NCBI GenBank assembly: GCA_003480165.1
Contig: QUIQ01000015.1
Span: 1 to 44,379 of the forward strand
Reading direction: 5' to 3'
Source of the DNA: Firmicutes bacterium AM41-11
GTDB taxonomy: Bacteria; Bacillota_I; Bacilli_A; Erysipelotrichales; Erysipelotrichaceae
DNA: 44,379 bases
Part shown: in pieces, positions 1 through 8,831 of the stretch
Numbering within the stretch: the first letter of the stretch is position 1
Layout: each line of letters begins with the position of its first letter
Notes under the pieces: model-generated
Database searches by the model: none
What the model was told of the DNA's origin: nothing
What the model saw: only the letters and a program-made list of their open reading frames with translations
Made by a program: the position numbers and the translations under genes

Positions 1-48
1 CCAATTCCACACAATGGATGTCGTCCACCAAAACGACCTCGTGGATAG
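1..48 (+). CDS. rpsK: 30S ribosomal protein S11, 3' end only
   Basis: The window opens inside a reading frame ending PIPHNGCRPPKRPRG, followed by TAG at 46-48. This is the conserved C-terminus of ribosomal protein S11, which forms part of the 30S platform near the mRNA exit site. Only 15 codons are visible. The gene lies 14 bases ahead of rpoA, the usual rpsM-rpsK-rpoA-rplQ order of the Bacillota ribosomal protein operon, so it is almost certainly co-transcribed with rpoA. The identity rests on this short motif and the neighbour. Confidence 0.93.
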   Translation, partial: PIPHNGCRPPKRPRG

Positions 49-62
49 TAAGGAGGACCTAA

Positions 63-1013
63 ATGCAAGAATTTGAAAGAGCAACTTTTCATAAAGAATC
101 TTTAAATGAAGAAAATACAAGTGGTTCTTATGTATTTGAACCATTGGAAAGAGGATTTGGTACTACAGTAGGAAATACGATTTGTAGTACTATGCTCTCA
201 GATTTGCCAGGGACGAAAGTAATTGCTTTCCGTGTAGATGGAAGTAATGTCGATGACTTAACAGTTGATGGTGTACGTGAAGACGTCATCACCATTGGAT
301 TAAATTTAAAAGCAGTTAAATTATTAAATGAAGTAGAAGGACCTGTTTGTTTACATATTTCAAAACAAGGACCTGCGCTTGTAACAAGTGCAGATATGAT
401 TTGTCCTGAAGGTGTAACTTTGGTCGATCCTGAACAAGTAGTTTGTAACTTAGAAAAATCTGCTTCTTTGGAAATGGATATTATCATTGCCAAAGGATAC
501 GGATATAAGAGTGCAGAAGACAATAAAGCTGATTATGAATTAGCCGATGATATGCATGTCTTAGATGCTATCTTTACACCAATTCGTAAAGCAGAATACA
601 AATCAGAACCGGCTCGTATTGGTTTTGATAAGAAATACGACAAAGTGCACTTTGATGTTACAACCGATGGAACGATTACTCCATTGGATGCAATTAGTAC
701 ATCTGCTTCCAAAGTAATTGATATTTTAGATTCGATTATTCCTGTAGCTGATTTAGACTTAGAAGAAAGTTTTGCGGTACAAGAAGCGCATGAAGAAGAA
801 ACGCAAAAGGTAAATACAATGATGATTGAAGATTTGGATTTATCTGTGCGTTCTTACAACTGTTTAAAACGTGCTGGTATTCAAACCGTTGATGAATTGA
901 CACAAAAAACTGAAGATGAAATGATGCACGTTAAAAACTTAGGTAAGAAATCATTAAAAGAAGTAAAGGACAAAATGTACCAATTGAATTTGTTCTTTAA
1001 ATCATACGAGTAA
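63..1013 (+). CDS. rpoA: DNA-directed RNA polymerase subunit alpha
   Basis: This is the 316-residue alpha subunit, whose dimer nucleates assembly of the RNA polymerase core. The N-terminal dimerisation domain spans about residues 1-230 (early motif [13 protein letters not shown]). After an acidic linker (EEETQKVN), the C-terminal domain at about 250-310 carries the helix-hairpin-helix motif [17 protein letters not shown], which contacts UP-element DNA and activators. AAGGAGG at 50-56 fixes the ATG. Length is normal for Bacillota. It sits between rpsK and rplQ, 13 bases ahead of rplQ, in one transcription unit. Confidence 0.98.
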   Translation: MQEFERATFHKESLNEENTSGSYVFEPLERGFGTTVGNTICSTMLSDLPGTKVIAFRVDGSNVDDLTVDGVREDVITIGLNLKAVKLLNEVEGPVCLHISKQGPALVTSADMICPEGVTLVDPEQVVCNLEKSASLEMDIIIAKGYGYKSAEDNKADYELADDMHVLDAIFTPIRKAEYKSEPARIGFDKKYDKVHFDVTTDGTITPLDAISTSASKVIDILDSIIPVADLDLEESFAVQEAHEEETQKVNTMMIEDLDLSVRSYNCLKRAGIQTVDELTQKTEDEMMHVKNLGKKSLKEVKDKMYQLNLFFKSYE

Positions 1014-1026
1014 GGAGGAACAAACG

Positions 1027-1389
1027 ATGTGGAATCGTAAATTGGGCCGTAAGGCAGATCATCGAAAAGCATTGTTGCGCAATATGGCTACTTCATTAAT
1101 TGAAGTTGGACAAATTGAAACAACAGAAATGAAAGCAAAAGAATTATCTGCTGTTATGGATAAGTTAGTTACTTTAGCGAAAAAAGGTGACTTAGCTGCA
1201 AGAAGACAAGCTGCTGCATACGTAAGAAATGTAGAAGTAGATGACCAAGGAACAACAGCTTTACAAAAATTGTTTAATGAAATTGGTCCTGCATTTGCAG
1301 ATCGTAATGGTGGATATACAAGAGTAGTAAAAACACGTATTCGTCGTGGAGATGCTGCTCCAATGGCTATCGTTGAATTTGTGAAGTAG
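1027..1389 (+). CDS. rplQ: 50S ribosomal protein L17
   Basis: This 120-residue protein begins [19 protein letters not shown], the hallmark L17 start, and ends [16 protein letters not shown]17 binds 23S rRNA near the peptide exit tunnel. The ribosome binding site is AAGGAGGA just behind the rpoA stop. It is the last gene of the ribosomal protein operon. A strong terminator begins inside its final codons, so the transcript ends immediately behind it. Confidence 0.98.
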   Translation: MWNRKLGRKADHRKALLRNMATSLIEVGQIETTEMKAKELSAVMDKLVTLAKKGDLAARRQAAAYVRNVEVDDQGTTALQKLFNEIGPAFADRNGGYTRVVKTRIRRGDAAPMAIVEFVK

Positions 1390-1413
1390 ATTTCTCTACT
1401 TCACCTTTTTTTT
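1381..1413 (+). terminator. Intrinsic terminator overlapping the rplQ stop
   Basis: GTGAAGTAGA (1381-1390) pairs perfectly with TCTACTTCAC (1395-1404) around a TTTC loop and is followed by eight T residues. The rplQ stop codon (1387-1389) lies inside the left arm. It should end the rpsK-rpoA-rplQ transcript and isolate it from the ABC-F gene. Confidence 0.95.
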
Positions 1414-1425
1414 CAGGAGGGTTGT

Positions 1426-3153
1426 ATGGTTTGTATTAGTGTAGATTCTTTGTTTAAGAAGATGAATGATCGCGTATTATTTCAAGATGTAACTTTTTCG
1501 ATTCAAGAACAAGAAAAAGTTGCTTTAATTGGTACCAATGGCTCAGGCAAAAGTACTTTGTTGAAAATCTTAGCGCAAGAGGAAACCATTGATGGGGGAA
1601 GAATCTTGACCAAAAATGGTTTAAAAGTGCATTTACTGCGCCAAAATCCCGTTTTTACACAAACGACGGTTTGGCAAGAAATTATTCAATATCAGAAACA
1701 ATGTCCTACGTATCAAGTGAAATCTATTCTGACAAAACTTGGATTTTCGGATTTTGACCTGCCTATTTCAACATTATCTGGAGGACAAAAAAAGCGTTTA
1801 GCTCTGGCTATTGTCTTAATGGAACCATGTGATCTTTTATTGTTGGATGAACCAACGAACCATTTGGATGAAGAGATGATCGAATGGTTGGAAAAAGAAT
1901 TAAAACAGACGAAATCGGCCGTTTGTATGGTTACGCATGATCGCTATTTCCTGGATCGAATCACGGATACTATTTTAGAAATTGATGAAGGAAAGTTCTA
2001 TATTCATCATGGTAATTATGCGACTTTTTTGGAAAATAAAGCAATTCGCCAAGAACAAGAAGTACAGAAACAAAAGAAGTTAAAAGCTTTGTATAAAAAG
2101 GAATTGGCATGGGTAAGAGCAGGCGCTCAGGCTCGTTCGACTAAACAACAAGCTCGACTCAATCGTTTTGAAGATTTGCGAAATCAACGTTTTAAGGACG
2201 TTGAAAAATCTTTGAATCTTAGCTCTTTCTCTGCTCGTTTAGGTAAAAAGACCATTGAATGGGAACATCTAGGTATGCACTATGGAAACCATGTTCTCTT
2301 TGAAGACTTTTCTTACTCACTTTTACGGCAAGATCGAATTGGTATCATTGGTCGCAATGGTTGTGGAAAGTCAACTTTATTGAATATTTTAGCCGGGGAT
2401 ATTCAGCCAAGTTCAGGCACGATATCTTTTGGGGATACAGTCTTGATTGGCTATTTCCGCCAAGGCGATGAAATGGTTGATCTTTCGATGCGGGCTATTG
2501 ATTATATTAAGGAAGTAGCGGAAGTTATTCATTATGGGAAAGAAACCTTAACGGCAAGTCAAATGATGGAACGCTTCCTATTTCCGAAACAAATGCACTA
2601 TACGCCATTAGAACGTTTATCTGGAGGCGAAAGAAGACGTTTATATCTTTGTCGAATTTTAATGCAGGGACCGAATATTCTTTTGTTGGATGAACCAACC
2701 AATGATTTGGATCTATTGACTTTAGAAGTCTTAGAGGATTATTTGGATACATTTATGGGAGCGATTATTACCGTTAGCCATGATCGTTATTTCTTAGATC
2801 GGGTTTGCGATAAAGTCTTTGTCATGGAAAACCAACATTGGCAAGCTTATACCGGTGGTTATAGTGACTACTTAGAAAAGAAAAAAGATTGTTCTAAATC
2901 ATCGCAAGAAAAGAAGGTTCGTGAGAAAAGTCGCAGTTCTTTATCGTATTTAGAAAAGAAAGAATTAGAAAACTTACCGGAACAAATGGAAACGATACAG
3001 AATCAGATTGATACCTATGATCAGAAGATGCAAGGTGTCATGGATGATTTTACTAAGCTTTCTGAATACAGCCAAAAGCGTTCGGAATTAGAAGAACAGC
3101 TGGAAACCTTAACGCTTCGCTGGATGGAATTAGAAGAGAAGATGGAGGAATAA
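1426..3153 (+). CDS. ABC-F family ATPase (Uup/EttA-type ribosome-associated protein)
   Basis: This 575-residue protein has two fused ABC ATPase domains and no membrane segments, the ABC-F layout. Domain 1 has Walker A GTNGSGKST (36-44), signature LSGGQKKR and Walker B LLLLDEPTNHLD. Domain 2 has GRNGCGKST (about 309-317), LSGGERRR and LLLDEPTNDLD. A charged linker of about 80 residues lies between them, and a C-terminal coiled coil follows residue 500, as in Uup. ABC-F proteins bind the ribosomal E site; some protect against antibiotics, others act in housekeeping. The sequence alone does not separate these roles. The start is set by CAGGAGGG upstream. The exporter gene follows 2 bases after the stop, so the pair is an operon. 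Confidence 0.9.
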   Translation: MVCISVDSLFKKMNDRVLFQDVTFSIQEQEKVALIGTNGSGKSTLLKILAQEETIDGGRILTKNGLKVHLLRQNPVFTQTTVWQEIIQYQKQCPTYQVKSILTKLGFSDFDLPISTLSGGQKKRLALAIVLMEPCDLLLLDEPTNHLDEEMIEWLEKELKQTKSAVCMVTHDRYFLDRITDTILEIDEGKFYIHHGNYATFLENKAIRQEQEVQKQKKLKALYKKELAWVRAGAQARSTKQQARLNRFEDLRNQRFKDVEKSLNLSSFSARLGKKTIEWEHLGMHYGNHVLFEDFSYSLLRQDRIGIIGRNGCGKSTLLNILAGDIQPSSGTISFGDTVLIGYFRQGDEMVDLSMRAIDYIKEVAEVIHYGKETLTASQMMERFLFPKQMHYTPLERLSGGERRRLYLCRILMQGPNILLLDEPTNDLDLLTLEVLEDYLDTFMGAIITVSHDRYFLDRVCDKVFVMENQHWQAYTGGYSDYLEKKKDCSKSSQEKKVREKSRSSLSYLEKKELENLPEQMETIQNQIDTYDQKMQGVMDDFTKLSEYSQKRSELEEQLETLTLRWMELEEKMEE

Positions 3154-3155
3154 GG

Positions 3156-4055
3156 ATGATTTGGCGTAAACCAGGTTTTATCTTTTGTCTCGCGATGATA
3201 GCTTGTTCATTATGGGCAAGTGCTGCTCCTTTTATTAAAAAAGGGTATATGTATTTTTCTATTACGACAACTCCATCTATTTTAGTTTATGCCGGCTTAC
3301 GTTTCTTTTTGGCAGGCTGTCTGGTTTTATGTTTTGCCAAGTTTCGAACGGAAAAACCGACTTCGCAAAAACTGAATTGGAAACATGTACTGATCTTAGC
3401 TTTCTGTCAAACAGCCGGACAATACTTCTTCTATTACATTGGTTTAGCGCATACCAGTGGTGTAAGTGGTTCGATTATTTGTGGCATGGGATCTTTTTTT
3501 GCCTTATTGATGGCTTGTTTGATCTTTCATAGTGAAAAGATGACGATGCAAAAACTTTTAGGTGTACTTTGTGGTTTTGTTGGAATTGTATGGTTGAACT
3601 TAGGTGGAGATATGGGTGGCACTATCTTTGGCAATAGTTTTGTTTTGATTAGTCAGATTAGTTCCGCTTGTTCCACATGTTTTATCAATCGCTTTACCCA
3701 AAAAGAAGATCCGGTGCTTCTAAGTGGATCTCAATTCTGCGTAGGTGGTTGTATATTAATGGGAATTGGTCTAGCCTTAGGTGGTACTTTTCCCCATGGT
3801 GCTTGGCAAGGCTATTTGGTTTTGTTGCATCTGGCTTGTGTTTCAGCGATTGCTTATACCTTATGGTCTTTACTTTTAGCGCATAATCCGGTTAGTAAGA
3901 TTGGAATCTACAATACGATGATTCCGGTATTAGGTGTCTTTTTATCGGCTTTAATTTTAGGTGAGACAAAACAGGCTTTCTCGATTCGTACTTGGATTGC
4001 CTTGGCTTTTGTTTCAAGTGGAATTCTTGTTTTAAACAAAATAAAATCGGCTTGA
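3156..4055 (+). CDS. EamA/DMT-superfamily transporter
   Basis: This 299-residue integral membrane protein is composed of about ten hydrophobic helices in two related halves, the EamA (RhaT/DMT) arrangement. It opens with a first helix containing MIACSLWASAAPFIKKGY, and residues around LFAHTSGVSGSI-type positions (LAHTSGVSGSI here) match the helix 4 region of the family. Such proteins export metabolites or amino acids; the substrate cannot be read from sequence. The start lies 2 bases after the ABC-F stop with GGAGGAATAAGG ahead, so translation is probably coupled. It ends at a bidirectional terminator shared with serA. Confidence 0.85.
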   Translation: MIWRKPGFIFCLAMIACSLWASAAPFIKKGYMYFSITTTPSILVYAGLRFFLAGCLVLCFAKFRTEKPTSQKLNWKHVLILAFCQTAGQYFFYYIGLAHTSGVSGSIICGMGSFFALLMACLIFHSEKMTMQKLLGVLCGFVGIVWLNLGGDMGGTIFGNSFVLISQISSACSTCFINRFTQKEDPVLLSGSQFCVGGCILMGIGLALGGTFPHGAWQGYLVLLHLACVSAIAYTLWSLLLAHNPVSKIGIYNTMIPVLGVFLSALILGETKQAFSIRTWIALAFVSSGILVLNKIKSA

Positions 4056-4068
4056 GGGCCGATTTTTA
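4043..4068. terminator. Bidirectional terminator between the exporter gene and serA
   Basis: AAAATCGGC (4043-4051) pairs with GCCGATTTT (4058-4066) around a 6-base loop, with T-tracts in both directions. It serves the plus-strand ABC-F/exporter unit and the minus-strand serC-serA unit. It overlaps both stop codons, leaving only about 10 bases between the convergent genes. Confidence 0.9.
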
Positions 4069-5226
4069 TTTGTATAAGGTTACGCGCACAATACCATCAA
4101 TGCTTTGTACTTTATCTAAAGCTTCTTTGGTTGGTTCTTGTGCAAAGTCTAACATGGTCACTGCAATGTCTCCACGAGATTTATTAACCATGTTTTCAAT
4201 GTTGTTTTCATCTGTAAAACTATCAGTAATTCGATTGATCATCTTAGGTTTATTATCATGAATCACAACTACACGATAATTTCCATTCCATTCCATTGTA
4301 CAACGAGGTAAGTTTACTGAGTTTTCAATGTTTCCATGTTCTAAGTATTCCATTACTTCTCTAGCGGCATTCACAGCACAGTTTTCTTCACTTTCTGCTG
4401 TTGAAGCACCTAAGTGAGGAATTGGAATACAATGTGGATGACCGGCTAATTTTGGAGTTGGGAAGTCAGTTACATAGACGGCAACTTTTCCAGAATCCAA
4501 AGCTTCAAGCATGTCTTCTTCATTGACTAATCCACCACGTGCCAAGTTGATGATCTTTACGCCATCTTTCATTTTTGCGATAGCTTCTTTATTAATGGTA
4601 TTCATCGTATCTGGGGTTTGTGGAATGTGCAAAGTAATGAAATCAGCATTTTTGTATACGCCATCGATTTCTTTTTCATGTTTAACCCAACGGGATAAAC
4701 TCCATGCAGCATCAACGGTCATATATGGATCATATCCATGAACTTCCATATCGAAGCGAAGGGCCGTATTGGCAACTCTTCGTCCAATAGCACCACCGAC
4801 ACCGATGATTCCTAAGGTTTTTCCGGCTAGTTCATATCCGGCATATTTTTTCTTTTGTTTCTCCATATCTTTGGCAAGATTAGGATTATTGGTTTGGGTT
4901 TTTGCCCATTCAATAGCGTGGTAAATATCTCGACTGGCCAATAACATACTCGCAAAGACTAATTCTTTTACGGCATTGGCATTGGCTCCTGGTGTATTGA
5001 AGACGGCAATCCCTTTTTTGGTACAAGTTGGAATGTCAATGTTATTGACACCGGCTCCAGCACGGGCAATGGCTTTTAAGTTTTTTCCATAGTCTAATTC
5101 ATGAAGGTTAGCGCTACGCACGACAATGGCGTCTTCGTCTTGCGTGTCTTCGCCTACTTCATATTGGTCTGTGAATTGGTCTAAGCCAACTTTCGCAATA
5201 TTATTGTAGAGTTTAATTTTATACAT
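4066..5226 (-). CDS. serA: D-3-phosphoglycerate dehydrogenase
   Basis: This 386-residue protein catalyses NAD-dependent oxidation of 3-phosphoglycerate, the first step of serine synthesis. It shows the 2-hydroxyacid dehydrogenase fold: an N-terminal catalytic segment with ARAGAGVNNID, the nucleotide-binding loop GIIGVGGAIGRRVA (about 138-151), catalytic-region residues in NLARGGLVNEEDM, and the conserved His in PHLGAST. A C-terminal ACT domain (from about residue 315, YRVVVIHDNKPKMINRI) could bind serine. It lacks the long intervening domain of the B. subtilis type. Its ATG overlaps the serC stop as TAATG, so translation is coupled. No serB is visible nearby. Confidence 0.93.
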   Translation of the reverse strand: MYKIKLYNNIAKVGLDQFTDQYEVGEDTQDEDAIVVRSANLHELDYGKNLKAIARAGAGVNNIDIPTCTKKGIAVFNTPGANANAVKELVFASMLLASRDIYHAIEWAKTQTNNPNLAKDMEKQKKKYAGYELAGKTLGIIGVGGAIGRRVANTALRFDMEVHGYDPYMTVDAAWSLSRWVKHEKEIDGVYKNADFITLHIPQTPDTMNTINKEAIAKMKDGVKIINLARGGLVNEEDMLEALDSGKVAVYVTDFPTPKLAGHPHCIPIPHLGASTAESEENCAVNAAREVMEYLEHGNIENSVNLPRCTMEWNGNYRVVVIHDNKPKMINRITDSFTDENNIENMVNKSRGDIAVTMLDFAQEPTKEALDKVQSIDGIVRVTLYK

Positions 5227-6311
5227 TATTTTAGATTCTCCTCTTCGAATTTTTTCATGAAGTTAATTAAGTATTCAACGGCTTCAACGGTGCAGGCATT
5301 ATAGATACTTGCACGCATACCACCAACGGTACGGTGACCTTTAATGTTTACGATGCCAGCTTCTTTGGCTTCGGCAACAAATTTCTTATCTAATTCTGGG
5401 TCGCCTGTCACAAATGGTACGTTCATATAGGAACGATCTTCTTTTGCGACATTGTTCTTATATAACTTGGATTGGTCAATGTAGTCATAGAGCATATTGG
5501 CTTTCTTCAAGTTGATTTCTTGCATTTTATCTAGGCCACCAATGACTTCTTCTAACCATTGGCAAGTTAGACCAACCATGTAGATGGCCCAAGTAGGTGG
5601 CGTATTGAACATGGAACCTTTATCAGCATGAACTTTATACGATAACATGCTAGGTAGTTTATCTTGATCAGCGTGATCCAATAATTCTTTTTTCAAAATA
5701 ACGATGGTGACACCAGCAGGTCCCATATTCTTTTGCGCACCCGCAAAGATTAAATCGTATTTTGAGACATCAATTGGTTCGGAACAAATGCAGCTGGATA
5801 AGTCTGCAACTAATAATTTTCCTTCATGAGGAGGTAATTCTTTGTACTTTGTTCCATAGATGGTGTTGTTCTCACAGATATAAACATAATCACTATCTTC
5901 GGATAAATCTTCTTGTTTGATTTTTGGAATATAGGTGAAGGTTGCTTCTTCACTAGATGCAACAACGTTACATTCACCAATTTTCTTGGTTTCTTTAATG
6001 GCTTTCTTTGTCCATTGGCCGGTGTTGATTACATCGGCTTTCTTTTTCATGAGGTTTAGTGGAACCATTAAGAATTGAAGGGAACCACCACCTTGTAAGA
6101 AGAGTACATCATATTCTTCGGGAATATTCATTAAGCGACGTAAACGTGCTTCGGTTGTATCAATAATATCTTGAAATTCACTGGAACGATGGGACATTTC
6201 CATAACGGACATACCTGATCCGTGATAATCTAACATTTCATTTTGTGCCTTTTTTAATACCCATTCAGGAATGGCAGCTGGCCCTGCTGCAAAGTTATAA
6301 ACTCGTGTCAT
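5226..6311 (-). CDS. serC: Phosphoserine aminotransferase
   Basis: This 361-residue PLP enzyme converts 3-phosphohydroxypyruvate and glutamate to phosphoserine. It starts RVYNFAAGPAAIPEWVL, the family N-terminal signature. The PLP lysine lies in FAGAQKNMGPAG, and the C-terminal HRTVGGMRASIYNA is the SerC substrate-binding region. Length is typical. A minus-strand AGGAAATG precedes the ATG. It is the first gene of serC-serA, transcribed divergently from the capA-like gene, with a promoter near 6343-6370. Confidence 0.96.
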   Translation of the reverse strand: MTRVYNFAAGPAAIPEWVLKKAQNEMLDYHGSGMSVMEMSHRSSEFQDIIDTTEARLRRLMNIPEEYDVLFLQGGGSLQFLMVPLNLMKKKADVINTGQWTKKAIKETKKIGECNVVASSEEATFTYIPKIKQEDLSEDSDYVYICENNTIYGTKYKELPPHEGKLLVADLSSCICSEPIDVSKYDLIFAGAQKNMGPAGVTIVILKKELLDHADQDKLPSMLSYKVHADKGSMFNTPPTWAIYMVGLTCQWLEEVIGGLDKMQEINLKKANMLYDYIDQSKLYKNNVAKEDRSYMNVPFVTGDPELDKKFVAEAKEAGIVNIKGHRTVGGMRASIYNACTVEAVEYLINFMKKFEEENLK

Positions 6312-6342
6312 TGTATTTCATTTCCTTTCGTGACTGACTCCT

Positions 6343-6370
6343 ATTATACGAGCTTCAAAGAGAAATGCAA
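6343..6370 (-). promoter_or_regulatory. Probable serC promoter
   Basis: Read on the minus strand, TTGCAT (6370-6365) and a consensus TATAAT (6348-6343) are separated by 16 bases, about 32 bases ahead of the serC ATG. The -10 is perfect and the -35 weak (TTG only). No T-box or riboswitch is seen in the short leader. Confidence 0.6.
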
Positions 6371-6458
6371 GAAAAATGTTCATAAATTACATTCATATGT
6401 ATTTGATAGATAGACAAAATAGAACTTTTTGTTCCTTAAGCTCTAGAAGATAGTATGG

Positions 6459-6464
6459 TATACT
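6459..6464 (+). promoter_or_regulatory. Extended -10 promoter abutting the capA-like start
   Basis: TGGTATACT has an extended -10 TG and the hexamer TATACT at 6459-6464. Transcription would begin about six bases downstream, at or next to the A of the ATG at 6471. No Shine-Dalgarno sequence lies between. The -35 region (TTAAGC, 6436-6441, 17-base spacing) is weak. Confidence 0.6.
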
Positions 6465-6470
6465 TATGTT

Positions 6471-7661
6471 ATGAATCGATTAATGAGAACCTGGGGACTC
6501 CTCTTTTTAGCTATGTGTTTATTTGGTTTTGGGGCTAATAAAGTATTTCCTAGTACCGAAAAAAAGCCGAAAGAATCACAAAAGACAGAAACGACAGCAA
6601 AAAAAGATGATACGGCCTCTTTTACTTTTATGGGTGTAGGTGATAATTTACTGCATGATGTTATCTTTCATAACAACGATTATTCGATGAAAGATATTGA
6701 TTACAACGATATCTACACCAACATGAAAAAGTATACAAAAGAAGATATCAACTATATTAACTATGAAACGATTTGTGCGGGGACGGAAAATGGTCTAACT
6801 TTGGATGGTTATCCTTCTTTTAATGGTCCGGCGGAATTCAATGATGCGGTTGCCAAGGCTGGGTTCAACTGGTTTAGCCTTTGTAGCAATCATACCTATG
6901 ATCGGGGAACTCTAGGTGTTTTGACAGAGTTAGAGTACTTAAAGAAACATGAACCAAACGTAACAATTACCGGGGCTTATGCTTCGAAAAAAGCGGCTGA
7001 GAAACCAACCGTAATTAATGTCAATGGTATCAAAGTTGGTTTAGCGAGTTATGCCTATGGCTTTGAATCTGAACCAAGTGGAGATCCAGATACCAAGTGG
7101 ATGGTGAATAAAATCAGTGAAAAGAAGATTCGTTCGGACATGAAGAAATTGAACAAAGTAAGTGATGTACAAATTGTATCTATGCATTGGGGAACGGAAT
7201 ACCATACCAAACAAAATGCAGAACAAGAAAAATATGCCAAGCTATTAAATGAGCTGGGTGTAGAAGCAATTATTGGAACGCATCCTCATGTAATCGAACC
7301 GGTAGAATGGATTCATGGTAAGAAACAAGATACTTTATGTTACTATTCTTTAGGTAATTTGATTAGTGCCCAAAATGCCAATGAAAATATGATTGGTGGT
7401 ATGGCTCGTTTTAAATGTTCTTACAATTTTAAAACGAAAAAAGCAAGAATTAGCAAGGCGGAATTTATTCCGACTATTACTTATTATGATGCCAGTTATA
7501 ATAACTATGCTCTTTATACGATAAAAGAATGGAATAATACCTTGGCCCAAAGTCATGAAGTGACTGTTTCTGAAGGTCAGGATTTATCAAAGATATATGT
7601 TCAAAACTATGTGAAGGATGTTATGAAGAACGTGAAAGGAGTCAAGGTTGTCTTAAAATGA
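6471..7661 (+). CDS. CapA-family (poly-gamma-glutamate synthesis-type) metallophosphatase-fold protein
   Basis: This 396-residue protein has a single N-terminal hydrophobic anchor (about 9-25), a Lys/Thr-rich linker, then a PGA_cap domain. That domain starts FMGVGDNLLHDVIFHN (metal-binding Asp/Asn) and continues with NYETICAG, CSNHTYDRG, SMHWGTEYH and IGTHPHVIEPVEW, the conserved His/Asn set of the calcineurin-like CapA fold. It should sit outside the membrane. B. subtilis CapA/PgsA acts in polyglutamate export, but no pgsB/C genes lie nearby, so the actual role is unknown. There is no ribosome binding site and the promoter abuts the ATG. Its stop overlaps the smpB start (ATGA). Confidence 0.85.
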   Translation: MNRLMRTWGLLFLAMCLFGFGANKVFPSTEKKPKESQKTETTAKKDDTASFTFMGVGDNLLHDVIFHNNDYSMKDIDYNDIYTNMKKYTKEDINYINYETICAGTENGLTLDGYPSFNGPAEFNDAVAKAGFNWFSLCSNHTYDRGTLGVLTELEYLKKHEPNVTITGAYASKKAAEKPTVINVNGIKVGLASYAYGFESEPSGDPDTKWMVNKISEKKIRSDMKKLNKVSDVQIVSMHWGTEYHTKQNAEQEKYAKLLNELGVEAIIGTHPHVIEPVEWIHGKKQDTLCYYSLGNLISAQNANENMIGGMARFKCSYNFKTKKARISKAEFIPTITYYDASYNNYALYTIKEWNNTLAQSHEVTVSEGQDLSKIYVQNYVKDVMKNVKGVKVVLK

Positions 7662-8113
7662 GTCAAAGAAAAATTATTGTAGAAAACCGGAAAGCTCGTC
7701 ATGAATATGAACTCTATGATCGCTTTGAGGCGGGTCTTGAACTAAAGGGAACCGAAATTAAAAGTATTCGTTTAGGGAAAGTACAATTGAAAGATAGTTA
7801 TATTAGTATTCGTGATGGACAGGCTTTGATTAAGGGAATGCATATTGCCCCTTATGAATTTGGAAATCGCTTTAATCATGACGAAACCAGAGATCGGCGT
7901 TTATTGTTGCATAAAAATGAGATCTTAAAGCTGGATCAATATACGCGAATCAAAGGATATACGGTAGTACCGGTATCGCTATATTTAAGCAAAGGTTTAG
8001 CAAAGCTGGAAATTGCGCTTGCCAAGGGTAAGAATTTACATGATAAGCGGGAAGCAAGTAAAGCACGAGATGCGCAAAGGGAAATTCAAAAGGCGTTGAA
8101 AAACCAATACTAG
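7658..8113 (+). CDS. smpB: SsrA-binding protein SmpB
   Basis: This 151-residue protein brings tmRNA to stalled ribosomes for trans-translation. The oligonucleotide-binding barrel contains the signature ARHEYELYDRFEAGLELKGTEIKS, and HDETRDRRLLLHKNEI and GLAKLEIALAKGKNLHDKR follow. The basic C-terminal tail (KREASKARDAQREIQKALKNQY) enters the empty mRNA channel. The ATG overlaps the preceding stop as ATGA. The tmRNA gene itself begins 21 bases downstream, and its promoter lies partly inside the smpB 3' end. Confidence 0.97.
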   Translation: MSQRKIIVENRKARHEYELYDRFEAGLELKGTEIKSIRLGKVQLKDSYISIRDGQALIKGMHIAPYEFGNRFNHDETRDRRLLLHKNEILKLDQYTRIKGYTVVPVSLYLSKGLAKLEIALAKGKNLHDKREASKARDAQREIQKALKNQY

Positions 8114-8124
8114 GATGATATACT
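8096..8124 (+). promoter_or_regulatory. ssrA promoter
   Basis: TTGAAA (8096-8101) and an extended -10 TGATATACT (hexamer 8119-8124) are separated by exactly 17 bases. The -35 lies in the last codons of smpB. Transcription would start near 8131, a few bases ahead of the mature tmRNA 5' end, so ssrA has its own strong promoter as well as possible readthrough from smpB. Confidence 0.8.
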
Positions 8125-8134
8125 ATAGCATCCT

Positions 8135-8521
8135 GGGGGTGTTTTTGGTATTCGATGAGTAAATGTTTGGATAGAACCACAGCCGCGAAGGAACGCGTTA
8201 TAACCAAAATTAAATTAACTGCTAAAAATAAATTAGCTAACATCTTTGGTGCAAACCAAAGCATGGCTTTTGCTGCTTAATTAGAGTCTACGTTTGACTT
8301 GCAGCCCCTTTATTGATCTTCGATCTCTTTATCAATATTGCGTGAAAAACTAAGAGACTAGTAGATGGTATTAATTCGCTACCATTTATGAAATACCTAG
8401 AATCCCATCAATGATGAATTGTTTCCATCCAATTCCATTGATTATTTTGATGGAAAAAGCTGTAAACGTTGTATCGTGGGACTTTGCTTAGACAGGAGTT
8501 CGACTCTCCTCACCTCCACCA
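8135..8521 (+). ncRNA. ssrA: Transfer-messenger RNA (tmRNA)
   Basis: This is the tRNA-mRNA hybrid that rescues stalled ribosomes. The 5' GGGGGTG (8135-8141) pairs with CACCTCC (8511-8517) as the acceptor stem, followed by an encoded ACCA end. The 3' half contains the T-arm GGAGTTCGACTCTCC. The mRNA-like part reads from GCT at 8221 to TAA at 8278-8280 and encodes AKNKLANIFGANQSMAFAA, a 19-residue tag ending in the protease-recognised AA. About 230 bases with hairpin and pseudoknot potential follow. The position directly behind smpB supports the call. Mature length would be 387 nt. Confidence 0.96.
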
Positions 8522-8532
8522 ATAGCCAATTT

Positions 8533-8560
8533 AGCTTTTATATAAAGGCTTTTTTATTTT
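8533..8560 (+). terminator. ssrA terminator
   Basis: AGCTTTT (8533-8539) pairs with AAAGGCT (8544-8550, one G-T pair) around ATAT, followed by TTTTTATTTT. It lies 12 bases behind the tmRNA CCA end. Confidence 0.8.
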
Positions 8561-8831
8561 TGTGGCCACATTTTGGCCAACTTTTTAAGAAATTTTATTC
8601 TACAACCGCATTAAACGGTGTTGCACTGGTTATGTTTTCCAGTGTCATAATATTATCTCTTTTTTCTATTCAATTCTGTTATCGGCAAAATCGACTTCTG
8701 CATGTAGCCAAGTATAATAAAAGTACCGATCAACTTGTGAAGGGTAAACGCTGGGTCCCAGAATGGGGTAGGTGAATTCATCACCGAGTATTCCTATGTG
8801 CCTGGGGTTGATCTGTTTTTTTATTATCTTT
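8561..8831. other. Gene-free stretch behind ssrA
   Basis: No plausible gene is visible between the ssrA terminator and the DUF3644 gene. On the minus strand, short stop-broken segments occur (one ends KLAKMWPQK), which could be the tail of a decayed gene, but no family can be named. TGGCCA occurs twice (8571-8588). A direct copy of the tmRNA 3' end that would prove an attachment site is not present in this window. Confidence 0.4.

Noticed and set aside
8419..8775. 118-codon plus-strand frame behind smpB
   Set aside because: It lies largely inside the tmRNA gene and its terminator and has no protein-like features or ribosome binding site.
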